DNA of 64,000 nucleotides from Letharia columbiana (lineage: Eukaryota > Ascomycota > Lecanoromycetes > Lecanorales > Parmeliaceae): the NCBI RefSeq assembly GCF_014066305.1, contig NW_023501061.1, forward strand, positions 62,001-126,000. Reading direction: 5' to 3'. Positions 23,301-35,477 of this stretch are shown here, in pieces. Under the pieces are notes generated by a model. It searched no databases and had not been told where the DNA came from. It worked only from the letters and a program-made list of their open reading frames with translations. Position 1 is the first letter of the stretch. The number at the start of each line of letters is the position of its first letter. A program made the translations under genes and the position numbers.

Positions 23301-26300
23301 TACTAAGATAGTAGTAAGATTAATAATTATCGAGAGGATAAGTAAATATAACTTTCACTTTAAGAACGTCTTAAAAAGTAATGAATTTATCTAGGTAAAA
23401 GGCCTTAATAAGTTTATTAGCTATTTATTTATTAGTAAAAATATATCGTATATTTATAGTATTATTATTAATCTTTTCTTATATGAAATAGTAGATAATA
23501 TTAATATACTTAATGTGAGTATAGAATTAAGTATTTTTTACGAGAGTAATTACGCTTTAATTATTATCGAAAATAATAATAGCTTTAAGATTTATATCAT
23601 TGGGGCGAAGAAGTTAATTAAGTAGATTCTTTAATTAAATTACTTTTTTAATAGTTTATATCTAACTAATATACTCTATCTTATAAATAAATAATACTAT
23701 AATAACTTAACGCTTAGATAATTAACTAATTATATCGCTTTCTATATTAAAAAGATAGTTAAATATAAATCTTTAGATTATATTATTAGCTTAATTAGAA
23801 TTAATATAATTAATAAGCTCTTAAAGAAAGCCTTTATATACGAGTTCGTAGTGTACTATACTTTTTAGATATCGAAAGATTTAAATAATCGTATTTTAAT
23901 ATATTAAAATTAAGTTAATTAAGTAATAATTTATTAATAATATTACGTAAACGATATCGAAATAAATATTAAGTATAGTATATATAAGAGATCCCACCGC
24001 GGATTAATAATTCTTTTATAATTTTCTTAAGGCGATATAGCTCTCTTCGATAAAAGTTAGTTTATAATTAATTTTAAGAAATATCGATATTAAAATAAGA
24101 TTTTAATAATTAAAATAATTTAAGAATTAAGTAATATAAGTCTCTTATCCTAGGCGAAGAATATCGCTATAGCGATTTCTCTTAATAATTATACTTAAGT
24201 AGTAAATATATAATCTTAAATTCGATATATAAAACTTCGCGTTAAGTCCCTTTTTAATTCGCTAAATCTCGATTTTACTAGAGTTAATAATTAAGATATT
24301 ATCGATATAGAGCGCTATAATAATACTCTCTTTAGAGTTTATAAATACGCTATTATTCGATTCGATAGAGAGAAAGTCTAACTTTTTCATATACTTTAAG
24401 AAATATTAATATTAAATTTAAGAGAACTACTTTAAATTATAAAGTATCTTATTTAGCTTATAGATCTTAATATTATCTTTATTAAAATTATTAAGTTAAT
24501 ATATATAAATCTCTTTTTTTATATTATTATATAGAAAGATAGTTTTAATATCTATTTACTTTAGATCTTAATTTAAAGTAATTATAAACGCGAAGATTAT
24601 CTTATAATTTATAGACTTTATTATTAATATAAAAGTATTATAATAATTATAATCTTTCTACTATTTAAATTCTTAAATAATTTAGTATATCTTATAGCGA
24701 GTAATTTCTTTATCGAGGCCTCGTTTTAAGATATAGATTTATCTATCTCTTAGAATATAAGTCTTAAAAGGCGTTTAGATAAGATATTAAGTGTTATTAT
24801 TTATAAGAGATTTATACTTATTCTTTATAAAAAATTCTTAATTTATTTAAGATAGCTAATTAGATATAATCTACTTATAAATAATAGACTTAAAAATATT
24901 TAATTTATTAATATAATTTATAAGTAAAGCGAATATCGTAAAGATTTTTAAAAGAGGATTAGGGGATAGATCTCGTAGATTTAAAATTATAAGATTTAAA
25001 TAATTATATAGTATTCTTTAAATAGCGCTTAACTTATAATCTTCGCGAATAGTTTATATAACTTCGATAATAGTAGATAATAAATCTAAATTTAAGAATA
25101 ATAAATTTAAGTTTAAGAAAATTTCTTATATAAATAGCGTAAATCGAATTATTAATATAAATATAAATATAGTATTTAATTAAGTAACTCATATTAAGAA
25201 TATTTAAGCTAAGGACTCTCGCGTAATTAATTAAGTTCGTTATATTAAAGGCTCTTACGTAGATCTTCGCGAAAACGCTTTCTTATTAACTAACTAGAGA
25301 AAATTTAGCCTTAATCTTATAAATATTAAAGATCTTAAAGCTATTAAAGATTTAATAGCTATTCTAATTATAAATATAATATCTTCTAATACTTCTTTAG
25401 ATTTAACATCTTTCAAAATATTAATAATACGCTACTTATTTAATATCTTTTTTATAGCGAATATTAATACTATTAAATATTATCGCTTATTTAAGAGTTT
25501 ATAAACCTCGATTTCTTCTTTCGAGTCTATAATTAAAGGTCGTTTTTTTATAAAGTATATACTATTAACGCGAATAACTATCTTCTTAATAAGATTATAT
25601 AATCGAAAGATATACTCCCCTTTATACTTTAATAATATATACTTTTTACTTTAATTTATAAACTTCTTCTAAATTCGTTTTATCGCGTAAGCGATAAAAT
25701 CGATTATACGTAAATAAAAAAGAATAAGCTTTTATTAATAGAAGGCCTCGAAAGAAATTATAATAATTCTAATATTAAGCGATTATATCGTTAAATAGTT
25801 AGTAATAATAATAATTTTAGATTAAAAGAATTTATTAAAATTAAAGCTTAATAGAATAGAATATATCTTATATAATAGAGTTTATCTAAAACGCTTAATC
25901 GTATTATTTATCTAAGAGTTATTAGAAATAATAAACTTCTATTTAATACTCGATAGAGCGAGATAATTAAGAAAGACTTTAGATATATATTTATCCCTAT
26001 TATTAAGATAAATATAAGAGATTTTATAATTATATAACTTAAGATAAATCTTAAATTATAAAAATATAGCGAAGATTTTACTCTTATAGCGAATATAGTA
26101 GACTTTAAAATAAAAGATAAAATTATTTTTAAATATTATAAAGTATTTATAACTATTAAAATTAATAAGGGATAAAGACTCTACGAGATTGCTATAAATA
26201 AATTCGCTTAATTATATATTAAACGTAGTAGAACTAATATAGGGAATAGCCTTCTAGCGCTCTATAATATAACACTCGCAAGTATACTTATCCGCGATAT

Positions 26301-26487
26301 TCTTAATAAAATTTATATCTATCGCTATAGCGAGGAGTTTATTTAAATTCTACTAATCTAAATAATCTATATAAGTATACTAGAGTTAATAAATCGAGTT
26401 TAAAGAAATACTATATATCGCTAAAATATTATTTAAATTATTTTAGAGATCGAGAAAGAATAAATCTCGATTACGAGTATTTATAAG
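23300..26487 (-). pseudogene. Copia-2 pol relic: integrase, RT, RNase H
   Basis: Read on the minus strand. The RT at about 24430-24740 shows the Copia hallmarks in order: RYKA near 24690-24720, then the segment VKTAFLYGNIKKEIY-like (24481-24560), then KLNKTLYNLKQ (24431-24475). The RNase H end (about 23340-23580) shows the tRNA-guided Copia motif order: IIFDNN, then HIKYINIIYHFI, then YIFTNK. Integrase must occupy about 25.0-26.45 kb by order but its catalytic residues cannot be assigned. In-frame TAA/TAG codons sit where Trp and Gln codons would be, as RIP produces. It is not functional. Confidence 0.78.
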
Positions 26488-27070
26488 CATCTGCAAATCT
26501 TAAAAGTTCCTGCTAAATTTCAAATTGCTGATCTTGCGAATAGGGCTGAAATTAAGAATTCCGCCGGTTTAATAACTATCTTAAAAATCAGCCAAAATTC
26601 CGCCGATTTAATAACTATCTTAATCTTTTTCGCCAGTTCTATTAGTTTAGCAGCAATACACACAAAAAAGAAAAGTTCTAATAATCGACGTTGCGACGAT
26701 AAGGTTTTATAGCGACGAGTATTAACGCTAACTTAAATTTGGCTATAGAATTAGATGATTTAATGAAATTAGTCGCGTAGGTGATACTCTGATATAGCGT
26801 ATAATAATACGTATATTGATGATGATATATATTAATATTATATATACTCCGTATATAGAATAGTACTTACTTAGAGTGTATTAAAGTGCATTACGCAAAA
26901 TTTTTGAAGTTACTAAAAATTTTTTAAAGTTGCTAAACTAATAGAACTAGCGAAAAGAATTAGATATAGATAAAGTTTGCTTAATAGACTAAATCGTGCT
27001 AAATCGTGCTTATGATACGGACCCGGCGGAAATCGTGCGGAAAGGAACTTTTCAGATTTGTAGATGAGCT
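26488..27070. mobile_element. MITE-like element inside Copia-2
   Basis: An island of normal composition (CpA and TpG present) lies inside RIP-mutated integrase. The ends form an imperfect terminal inverted repeat of about 27 bp: the left reads catctgcaaatcttaaaagt and the right, reverse-complemented, reads catctacaaatctgaaaagt. A second inverted pair lies inside: 26632-26660 (ttttcgccagttctattag) against 26921-26949 (ctaatagaactagcgaaaa). Two direct copies of attccgccgrtttaataac sit at about 26557 and 26600. There is no coding potential. A TA target duplication is possible but cannot be fixed because both flanks are AT-rich. The superfamily is unknown. Confidence 0.6.
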
Positions 27071-29800
27071 TTAGATCGTCTTTAATTAAAGCGTAGTTAG
27101 TCTTATAAAAGATAATTATAATATTAAAATTTAAGAGTTTATTAATAAAAAGAAGATTAACGTCTATATCGAGTATATATAAGACGTTAAATAGAGTAAT
27201 ATCTATATACTTATCTTAAACGAAGTAATCTAAACTAATAATACCGCGGTTAAGAGACTAAATTTAACTATCTCTAATACCGCGAATAGAGTAAGAGTAA
27301 ATCTTTTTATAGATAATAAATATCGAATAATTAGCGAAGAAATAGCGAGAGTAATTAGAGTTTATTATTATATAAGAGTATAGATCGATAGAGTTAATAG
27401 CTATTAAATTATACTTTAAACTAAAATTAATAACTATTAAGTTAATAACTTTCTTATTATTAACTATATTAAAAATATTAAAATTATTAAAGCTAGAATT
27501 TATATAATATATAATTAAATTTAATTCTTTTAGAAAGGTATAGTTAGTATTAAGATACTTATCCTCCTCTAAAGTAAAGGCGTTAAAGAGTATTTCTTTA
27601 ATACGCTTACGCTTAATATTAAGACCTTCCTCTATATTATTAAAATTAATCGCGATAATTTAAGTCTTTTTCTTCTTTTCCTTATTTAATATAAACTTTT
27701 CGAGTTTTAGATAAAAAAACTTAATTTAATATTTAATAAGAGGATATCTAAATTTATATTTAACGACTTTATATAGAAGATAAATTTCGCGATTAGTTTC
27801 CGAACCGCCGATTTTATAATATCTAGCGAACTACTTATTTTTATTCTTATTATTATTATTATAAATAGCGTATATAATAATATTATCGTCTTTAGATAAT
27901 AGTAGATAAGTCTCTTTATTTACCGCGATATAAATAATCTTATTAAATTTAATAGTCTTATCGTTATATAGCTTATAGATCTAAATATAAATAATTATAA
28001 AGATATTAAAAGAGTTTTTAAGTTCTATAAGAAAGAGCTAAATTAGAAAAGATTTTAATAGAATAAGCGATTTATATAGACTAGCGATTTTAATAATAAT
28101 CTTATAAAAATCCTTTTTATATTAGCGAATATCTTTTTTAGAAATAAGAGTAATATTAAATAATTAGCGAATTAGCTTTATATAGAGCTCGAAGTCTTTA
28201 GATTTATAATATTTAACGATAGCGTTTAATATTATTTAAGAATTCTTATTATCATAATTAATCTCGATAAGCTAACGATTATTATACTCGAGGTATTAAA
28301 AAATAATTATATAAATCTTAAACTTCGTAATTTCGATAAAGAGTAAAAGATTATTAAATATTAATTAATTCTTAATATCTTATCTTTATTTAATATATCT
28401 TATATTAGATTTTAGAATAGCGATAAAGATTAGAGAGAAACTACTCTTATTAAATTAAGATTAATTAAGGGTATTAATTATAAAGCGCTATAACTAATTA
28501 TTTAAATTTATTATTATTAAAAGATAGTCTAGATAAAGATATATAGAATATTAATAAAGAGAGTAATAGCGACGATAGTAATAATAATTTAGCTATCGTT
28601 TTAGATAAAATAGCGAATTTAGAGAAAGATTCTAAGAGTAACTTCGAAGCGGGTATAATAGACTTTTTAATATAAAGATCGAATAGCTTAATATCGCTTA
28701 AAGGGCTAAAAGTATCTTCGCTAGCTTTAAATTTAAGATTAATAAAACTATTATCTAATAAAGTAGCGAGAGTAGAATAAATACTCTAATCGTTATTAAA
28801 GTTCTTAAAGATCTTATTAATATTAGCCAACTATCGCCTTTAAGCTTCGAGTTCTTATATAAAAAATAAGAAGTACTTATATATAGAGCTACGATAGATA
28901 TAAGCGATATAATTAAAATAAAAGATACTTAATAATAAGAATAATTTATAAATAAAGGCTAATTTCTAATAGAATTATATAGAGTATAGTTATTATAGAT
29001 ATACGAATCTTCTTCTTAAAGAGAGATTAATATCCTTCTTATATTACTTATTTAAGAACTTAGATCTAGAATATTTATATCGCTAACTACTATTATAAGA
29101 CTTCGAAGATTATTCTAGCTTTATAATTATAATAATAGAATATAAATAATTATAAAGAAAGAATTCGATAATAAGGCCTTAGCCCCCTTCTTTAAAGGGC
29201 TTCTAAAGGTTTAGAAGCTAATATTAATAAGATATTCTTATTATTTTAGTCTTAGTAAGCTTATAAACGTATTAAGAGATAGTAATATTAGCTCTAAAAT
29301 ACTCTAAACTACGATTAAACTATTAATACTAATATTTAGCTACTTTTAATTAATAGTTATTAATTTAATAGTTAATATATAATTTTAAAATTAATATTAA
29401 TATAAAATAACTTTATTTTTAATAAAGTTAAATATTCTAATTTAGCGAAAGCTAATAAGATTTAGAGGGGTCTTAGCGATATAACTTAATTATATAATAA
29501 TATAATCGTATACTTAATATATTTAATAAGTTCGATATTTCGGCTAAAGACGATATATTTTAGCTCGCTTAAAGTAGAAGTAAAAGCGGCTCTTAGCCCC
29601 TTATATTGTTAACGAATTATACTCGCTTAGGCCTACGACTATTTTAAGAGAGGGAAATACCTCTATCGAGAAGGTTAAAAGAATACCTTTATAGCTACTA
29701 CTACCTTTATATAATAGACTTTAAATATTATAAGATAGATATTAAAAGCCTAAAAGTAGCCGCAGCTATAGAGGTAAATAGTAGACATAATATAATAGTT
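27071..29800 (-). pseudogene. Copia-2 gag and protease relic
   Basis: Read on the minus strand. A zinc-knuckle-like segment lies at about 27780-27860, where the frame gives KIGGSETNRE; Cys and His codons (TGT, CAT) would have become TAT by RIP. Protease follows at about 27150-27560, with the segment VLYILDIDVNLLFINKLL near its C-terminal end, typical of the protease/integrase junction of Copia. Upstream gag reaches the leader at about 29.5-29.8 kb. The frame is broken many times. Confidence 0.6.
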
Positions 29801-29806
29801 GCCGAA

Positions 29807-29826
29807 CAGAGCTCGGGCTTATAACC
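29807..29826 (-). other. Copia-2 primer-binding site (half tRNA-iMet)
   Basis: Directly inside the 5' LTR, the minus strand reads GGTTATAAGCCCGAGCTCTG. The complement includes GGGCTTATAACC, one transition from GGGCTCATAACC of the initiator tRNA-Met anticodon arm. Starting the site exactly at the LTR end fits the half-tRNA priming known for copia elements. The same start follows the 5' LTRs of Copia-1 (21301) and of the older Copia (17953, mutated). Confidence 0.68.
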
Positions 29827-29975
29827 TATAGAAATATAAGATAAGATACTTAGTTATTAACTATAGAGTTACTATAGAGGAAAGAGCGACTAGATACGAA
29901 TACGCTAAGGCGTGTCACGTAACTATATCACGTGACCGCCAAGACGCCAAGAGTCACGTGATCCGAATTTCAACA
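29827..29975 (-). repeat. Copia-2 5' LTR
   Basis: It is 149 bp, equal in length to the 3' LTR and nearly identical to it. Differences are mostly RIP-type (for example tatagaaatataag against tgtggaaatatgag). The outer end TTTCAACA is followed by the TSD attcg. Confidence 0.85.
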
Positions 29976-32900
29976 ATTCGCGAGTTATTTCTCGAATTAA
30001 TTAATAGCGAGAATTTCTTTAATATTATTATATAGTCTATTAAATTTAATTTTCTTATAAGCTTTTAATTTCTTCGCGTTTTAAATAATATATTAAAGTT
30101 AAAGCTATATTAAAAGAAACTAGCTTAAATATAAAGTCTAGCGAGCTATCTCTTTATATCGCTAAGCTTAAAGGACTTAAAGGTCTTTAAGTATAATAAT
30201 AAAATATATATTAATATCTTATAGCGTAACGTTTTATTAAGTTTATTAGAGTCGAATAAAAAGATTATTTTATTATTCTTATTTTAGTCGAAGGTACGCT
30301 TAACGCTAAAATTATAAAACTTATTAGTGCTATTAAGAATAAAGTCGCTAAGTAAAAGCTAGAGTATAAACTAGCTATTAATATTATCTAGAATTATTTT
30401 AATAATAATCTATTAATAAATTTAAAAAGTTAAATTAATATCTATTTTCTATAAAAAGCTATTATTATTAATAATAAGTCTAAAGATTTTAATACTCTTA
30501 ATAATCTCTATTATTAATTACTTAAATTAAACCTTAATTAATATAAAGATATATCGAATTTTATAATCTATTTTAAAAGTATCTATATCGATATTATTAA
30601 TATATTACTTAAATTAAAATTAGAAATTAACTTTCTTATTTTTCTCTTTTATATCGAGTTAAATAAGATCTATAATATCTATTTTACTTATTATATTTAA
30701 AATTATAAACCAATAAATAAGATAAATATAGAGCTTATCTTCTCGCTAAAATATATTATTACTCGATTTATTTAGATAATTATTAACTCGTCTTTTAAGC
30801 GTACTAAATTTAGCTATATCTTTACTACTTAATACTCTTACTATTCTATTCTAAATAATTTAAACTCTATTATTATTATCGAGTTATAGAAAAAAATTAT
30901 ACTTAATTTTAATAGTTATATAATTTAAAAATATATTAAATACTATATCTACTATAAAAAGTATTATTATATTAAAATAAAATATAATTAATTTAATAAA
31001 AAGAGTTAAAATAAAGATATTAACGGCGATAATAATAGGGGTAATATCTGGGATAATAACTTTAAGTCTAACGATAAAAAGAATAAAAATAGAGATTATA
31101 AGTCTAGTAAGAAGCGTTATCGTAATTCTATTAATATCAAAAGAGAAATATATATTATATATATAACTAAATTCGATAGCTTATCTATACGATAGACTTT
31201 AGATTATATCTATTTATAATACTTTACTTCTTATTAAGACGCCTTTATTAAATATTATCTTCTTAATCCCGCGATTAATAATATTCATCTAATTAAGAAT
31301 ATTAAGGATTTTCTTATTCTTATTAATATTAATAAAGTATATCTTAGTATTATTATCGATAGTAAGAAGAAGAAATTAATTCTTATTAATATTCTTTATC
31401 TTCTTAAATTATCTTTAAATCTAATTTTTTAAAAATAATTAATATATAATAATTTATCTATAAAATTCGTTTTAAATAATATTAAAATTAATTATCGTAA
31501 TATTATCGCTTAGCTATAGAAAAATAATTTATATATCTTTTATATATAAAAGTTAAAATCTATATTAATATCATTTAAAGTTAAATTAATATTTATATTA
31601 ATATCTAAATAGTATAGTATAAAGTTCGCTATACTTTAGATTACTTCGAAATATAAGAAAAAAGCTAATTCGATAAATAAAGATATTTTTATTCTCGCTG
31701 AGTTTAATATCTCTAACTCTAATTTCGATTTTAATTTCGATAAGATATCTTATAAAATTAATAAAGAAACTCTTAATCTTTAATATATTTATATAAAATA
31801 TTTAGAGTATTAAAATATTTAAAAGCTCGTCGAGTTATTTAAGAGTATAAATCTTATTAAAAAGATTATAAAAACGAAGTTTTATACTTTATATACTATT
31901 AAAAAAATAAAGAATATATTATATAAATCCTATATATTCGCTTAAGGGAAAGATTAAATAATTTAATTTATAGCGATATTTATAACTTTATTATCTCACG
32001 CGACTTCGATAGAAATAAATACTTTATTATCTTTTTAAATAACTATAATAAACGCTTTAAAATTAAGATTATCGAATAAAAGAGCGATATCTTTATAGTC
32101 TTTAAGCGCTTTTAACTCTATAATAAATATAATAATTTTATTATTAAATATCTATAAAGTAATTACGAAGATAAGTATAAGAATTATAATTTCGATATCT
32201 ATTATATTAATTATAATATTACTTAAAAATTAATTTAATTAAAGAATCTCGAATAAAATAAAATCGTTAAATAATTTAATTAAACTTTTTTTAATATTAT
32301 TAATATTATTATAAAGAATATTAATATTAATTAAAAGTTTTAGCTAAAGCTTATAATAATAATAAATTATCTTTATAATTATAGCTTTATTATAAATTAT
32401 AAATTTATTTTATATAAGACTTATATTAAATATAAATCTTATTTATTATATATTAGATATATTAAAATTAAGAGCTTCGCTATAATAAGAAGATTAGTTA
32501 TTAAATAAAAGAAAGAATAATATTATATTTAAGAAGATATTCTTATAGACTATAATAATAATTATATTTATCAAATATTATTATTAGATAATAATATTAT
32601 ATATTTATTAAAAGTTATATAGAATAAAGAAAAGAACGAACTCTTATTTAATTTAATATCTTTTTAATCGTTAAATAATCTAGCTATAAAGGAAAATACG
32701 TTTAGATCTATAGCGTATTTTTTAATTAGAAATTTTCTTTCTATAAATATAATAAATATAAATAAACTTATTTAGTTATTTAGATTTATTTTAAGGCCTT
32801 TGAAGCTTATAATAACTTCTTTTAACTTCGATATAGATATTTCTATTATTACGCCTTTATCTACCTCGACGATATAAAATAATATACTTTTATATTCTAA

Positions 32901-34540
32901 TTATTCTTACTTAATCCCGTAAAATCTCTCTTTAAATTCTCTTATATTTTATATTATAGTTATTTAAGTTATAAATATAAAGTTATATAAATTAAAGATC
33001 TATAAAGAGATTATAATAAATAATTCTTTTTATAAATAATAAAAAGGCGATATAATCGAAGAATTCGAGTCGCTAAAAGAGAATAATATCTAAACTCTTA
33101 TCGATTTATTTTATAAGCGTACTATACTTCGTAATAGATAAATCTATATCTTAAAATATAAATTTAATAATAAAATTACTCGCTATAAGACTCGCTAAAT
33201 AATATATAATTTCGAATAACGCGAAGACTTAAATTATAATAAAATCTTCGTTTTAATAATTAAGCTTATATTCTATAAGACTATCTTTATCTTAATCGCT
33301 ATCGAAGATTAAAATCTAGAATAAATAAATATTAAAATCGCTTTCCTCTATAAGAATATTAAAGAGAAATCTATATAAAATAATTTATTAATTTTATCTT
33401 AAAAAAGTATTCTTAATAAATTTATAAGTTTAATAAGATACTTTATAATTTAAAATAATCTTCGCGTATATAATATAATATCTTTATTAACTATATATAA
33501 GAAATCGATCTTATCTCTATTAATATTAATTATAATATATTTATTAATCTTAATATTAATATTATTATTACTCTTTATATAAATAATATTCTTATTATTA
33601 ACTCTTCTTAATTTAATATTTAATAAATTAAGAATATACTTAATATTAAGTTTAAAATAAGTAATTTAAATCTTTATAACTACTATTTAAATATAATTAT
33701 AACTTATAATTATATTAATTAAATATTATATTTAAATTAATTAATCTATATTAAATAATTTCTTAGATATTATAAAATATAAGAGTTTAAATTATAATTT
33801 ACTTCTATAAAGACTAACGCGTAATCGCTTTTTATCGAGAATAATTATATAATATTCGCTAAATTATTAAAAACTTATTAATTAACTATTAAATCTCTTA
33901 TATACGCTATATTAGATATAAGATTAAATATTATATTTACTATATTAATAATCTTATAATATTTTTTAAACTCTATCGAAGTCTATTATATAGCTATTAA
34001 GTATATCTTTTAATATCTTAAAATAATTATTTACTAATATCTTATTTATAAGAGATCGCTTTAAGATTTAATTAATTATATCAACTTCGATTAAATTAAT
34101 AATTATAATATTTATAAATTAATTTTAAATTATATTTATAATCTAGAAAATAAAATAATTAGCTAATCTTTTAAGCGATAAACTATTATTATATTATTTA
34201 TCTATAAGATTAAATATATTAATTAAATTTAGATTATAAAGAAAGTTATTTAGCTTTAAAAATTACTTAATTAAATTTATCTTAATAAATTACTTTAAAT
34301 AATTATTATCTTTAATAATAATTAAGATATAATCGCTTTAATAAAGAATCTTTAATATTATAATTATATTAAGTATATCGATATTTAATATTATTAAATA
34401 CACGATTAAATTACTAATAATAATATAAATCTTAAATATATTTTTACTAATAAATAGATAGTTAATAGACTTATTAAAGCTCTATATAGAAATAAATTTA
34501 AGCTCTTTTAAGAACTTATTAATCTAAAACCTCGCCTATA
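29976..34540 (+). pseudogene. Copia-1 gag-pol relic downstream of Copia-2
   Basis: Continuation of Copia-1 after the TSD. Gag contains a nucleocapsid knuckle at about 30945-30990, which reads KYYIYYKKYYYIKIK; TGT and CAT codons would have become TAT by RIP. The protease region spans about 31180-31430 (IIIDSKKKKLILINILYLLKL at its end). Integrase lies at about 31.9-32.7 kb by order. RT at about 33172-33440 shows ITRYKTRWVIYNFEQ and INIKIAFLYKNIKE. RNase H at about 34300-34530 shows IFNNN, KYIDI and YIFTNK, and the frame stops near 34535. Stops throughout show it is dead. Confidence 0.76.
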
Positions 34541-34574
34541 GAATAATTATTTCTTATATTCTAGCGATATACTT

Positions 34575-34740
34575 ATTATTAAGAAAGAGTTAACTCTAAT
34601 ATCTTAAGAAGTAAATAAATTTATATCTTAGTAATACGCTTATTATTAAGAAAGAGTTAACTTTAATACCTTAAGAGGTAAATAGATTATTATTAAAAGA
34701 GTTAACTTTAGTATCTTAAGATTTAAGGGTAAATAAATTT
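34575..34740 (+). repeat. Three-copy tandem repeat in Copia-1 3' UTR
   Basis: The unit attattaagaaagagttaac starts at 34575, 34642 and 34689 (the third copy is shortened). The first period is 67 bp and the second 47 bp. Each unit includes a ctttaatayctta segment and ends near a ggtaaata motif. It is not seen in Copia-2. Confidence 0.8.
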
Positions 34741-35355
34741 CGATTTTACTACTTATATGAGAGCCTACTTCTAATTAATCCTTATATCTCGAATAATCTA
34801 CTCGAGTCGCCCGCCGAGCCGCTATATTAAGCTTAACACTCTACGAACTTACTATTTTATATCGAAACAGCTATTTCTTTAGCGCTACTATTACTACCGC
34901 TATCAATTAAATTTTTAGAGCTCTTTTAAAACGCCCTTATCTATATCTTATCCTATTAACGCACTATACACGGGGCGATATATCACTATTATATCGCTAA
35001 GGACTAGATGCCTAGAACGTGACATAGTCGTTTTTAGATTTCGACTTTTCACTTTACCTACCCTATTATGGACGTTATAAACTTCCGGCCTCTAATCGAT
35101 CGATCTTTGATATACATCAAGTGGACTGGAAATAAAATTTTCAAAAAACAGCTTTTTGAAAAAAAAAAAAAAAAAAAAAAAAAATGGAATTTTTGTATGG
35201 GGTGGATGGAATTTTTCCTATATACATACCCTCTTCACCTTAACTATCCGGCGTTCGGATATGGTTATTTGCTCGAATGGGGGGGATAGGGGGGTGAGGG
35301 TATTTTTTCGTTTTTCTACTTGTTTGATTCGAGCTGCATTTCGAGTATGTGGGAG
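34741..35355 (+). other. Copia-1 3' UTR with poly-A run and G-run tract
   Basis: This is homologous in reverse to 22512-23180 of Copia-2. It has an uninterrupted A run at about 35159-35183 and G runs at 35279-35301 (seven and six G, then GGG), matching the C runs of Copia-2. It ends with gtgggag (35349-35355), a polypurine tract next to the LTR. The right half is scarcely RIP-mutated. Small ORFs here (from 35068 and 35156) cross the A run and the LTR and are not genes. Confidence 0.7.
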
Positions 35356-35477
35356 TGTTGAAATGTGTCACCTAACTAAGTTGGAAGGTTTGCCGAGGCA
35401 AGGAAGGTTTGCCGAGGCTTAGCGACACATGTATTCATGATGCTCTCTGCAGTTAGATCTAATCAACCAAGTGTTTA
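35356..35477 (+). repeat. Copia-1 3' LTR, truncated
   Basis: The LTR starts TGTTGAAATGTGTCACC. It holds a tandem pair of ggaaggtttgccgaggc (35383-35399 and 35402-35418, period 19). It matches the 5' LTR to aagtgttt and then turns into unrelated AT-rich DNA, losing about 17-20 bp. It is almost free of RIP, unlike its partner. Confidence 0.75.

Larger units (their letters stand above)
22363..29975 (-). mobile_element. Copia-2: complete-length LTR/Copia with perfect TSD
   Basis: This 7.6-kb minus-strand Copia is nested in Copia-1 gag. Both LTRs are 149 bp (22363-22511 and 29827-29975), begin TGTTGAAAT on the coding strand and are flanked by a perfect 5-bp TSD, ATTCG (22358-22362 and 29976-29980). 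The primer-binding site is at 29807-29826 and the polypurine tract at 22512-22520. Internal order on the minus strand is gag with zinc knuckle, protease, a MITE-like insertion (26488-27070), integrase, RT and RNase H. Terminal segments escaped most RIP while the pol interior did not, so the reading frames are closed. It is one of the youngest LTR elements here, being nested and having the best-kept LTRs. Confidence 0.88.
21162..35477 (+). mobile_element. Copia-1: LTR/Copia element split by Copia-2
   Basis: This + strand Copia has its 5' LTR at 21162-21300 and a truncated 3' LTR at 35356-35477. The two LTRs share the segment from the TGTTGAAAT-type start through aagtgttt. Interior order is primer-binding site (21301), gag start, [Copia-2 insertion 22363-29975], rest of gag, protease, integrase, RT, RNase H, 3' UTR and polypurine tract. 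With Copia-2 and one TSD copy removed it is about 6.7 kb. The 5' LTR is strongly RIP-mutated and the 3' LTR and 3' UTR hardly at all. The last 17-20 bp of the 3' LTR are replaced by unrelated AT-rich sequence, so no TSD can be read. Confidence 0.8.

Noticed and set aside
35068..35422. Two overlapping ORFs near the Copia-1 3' end
   Set aside because: They run through a homopolymer A tract and into the LTR; Lys runs and G-run Gly codons are artefacts of composition.
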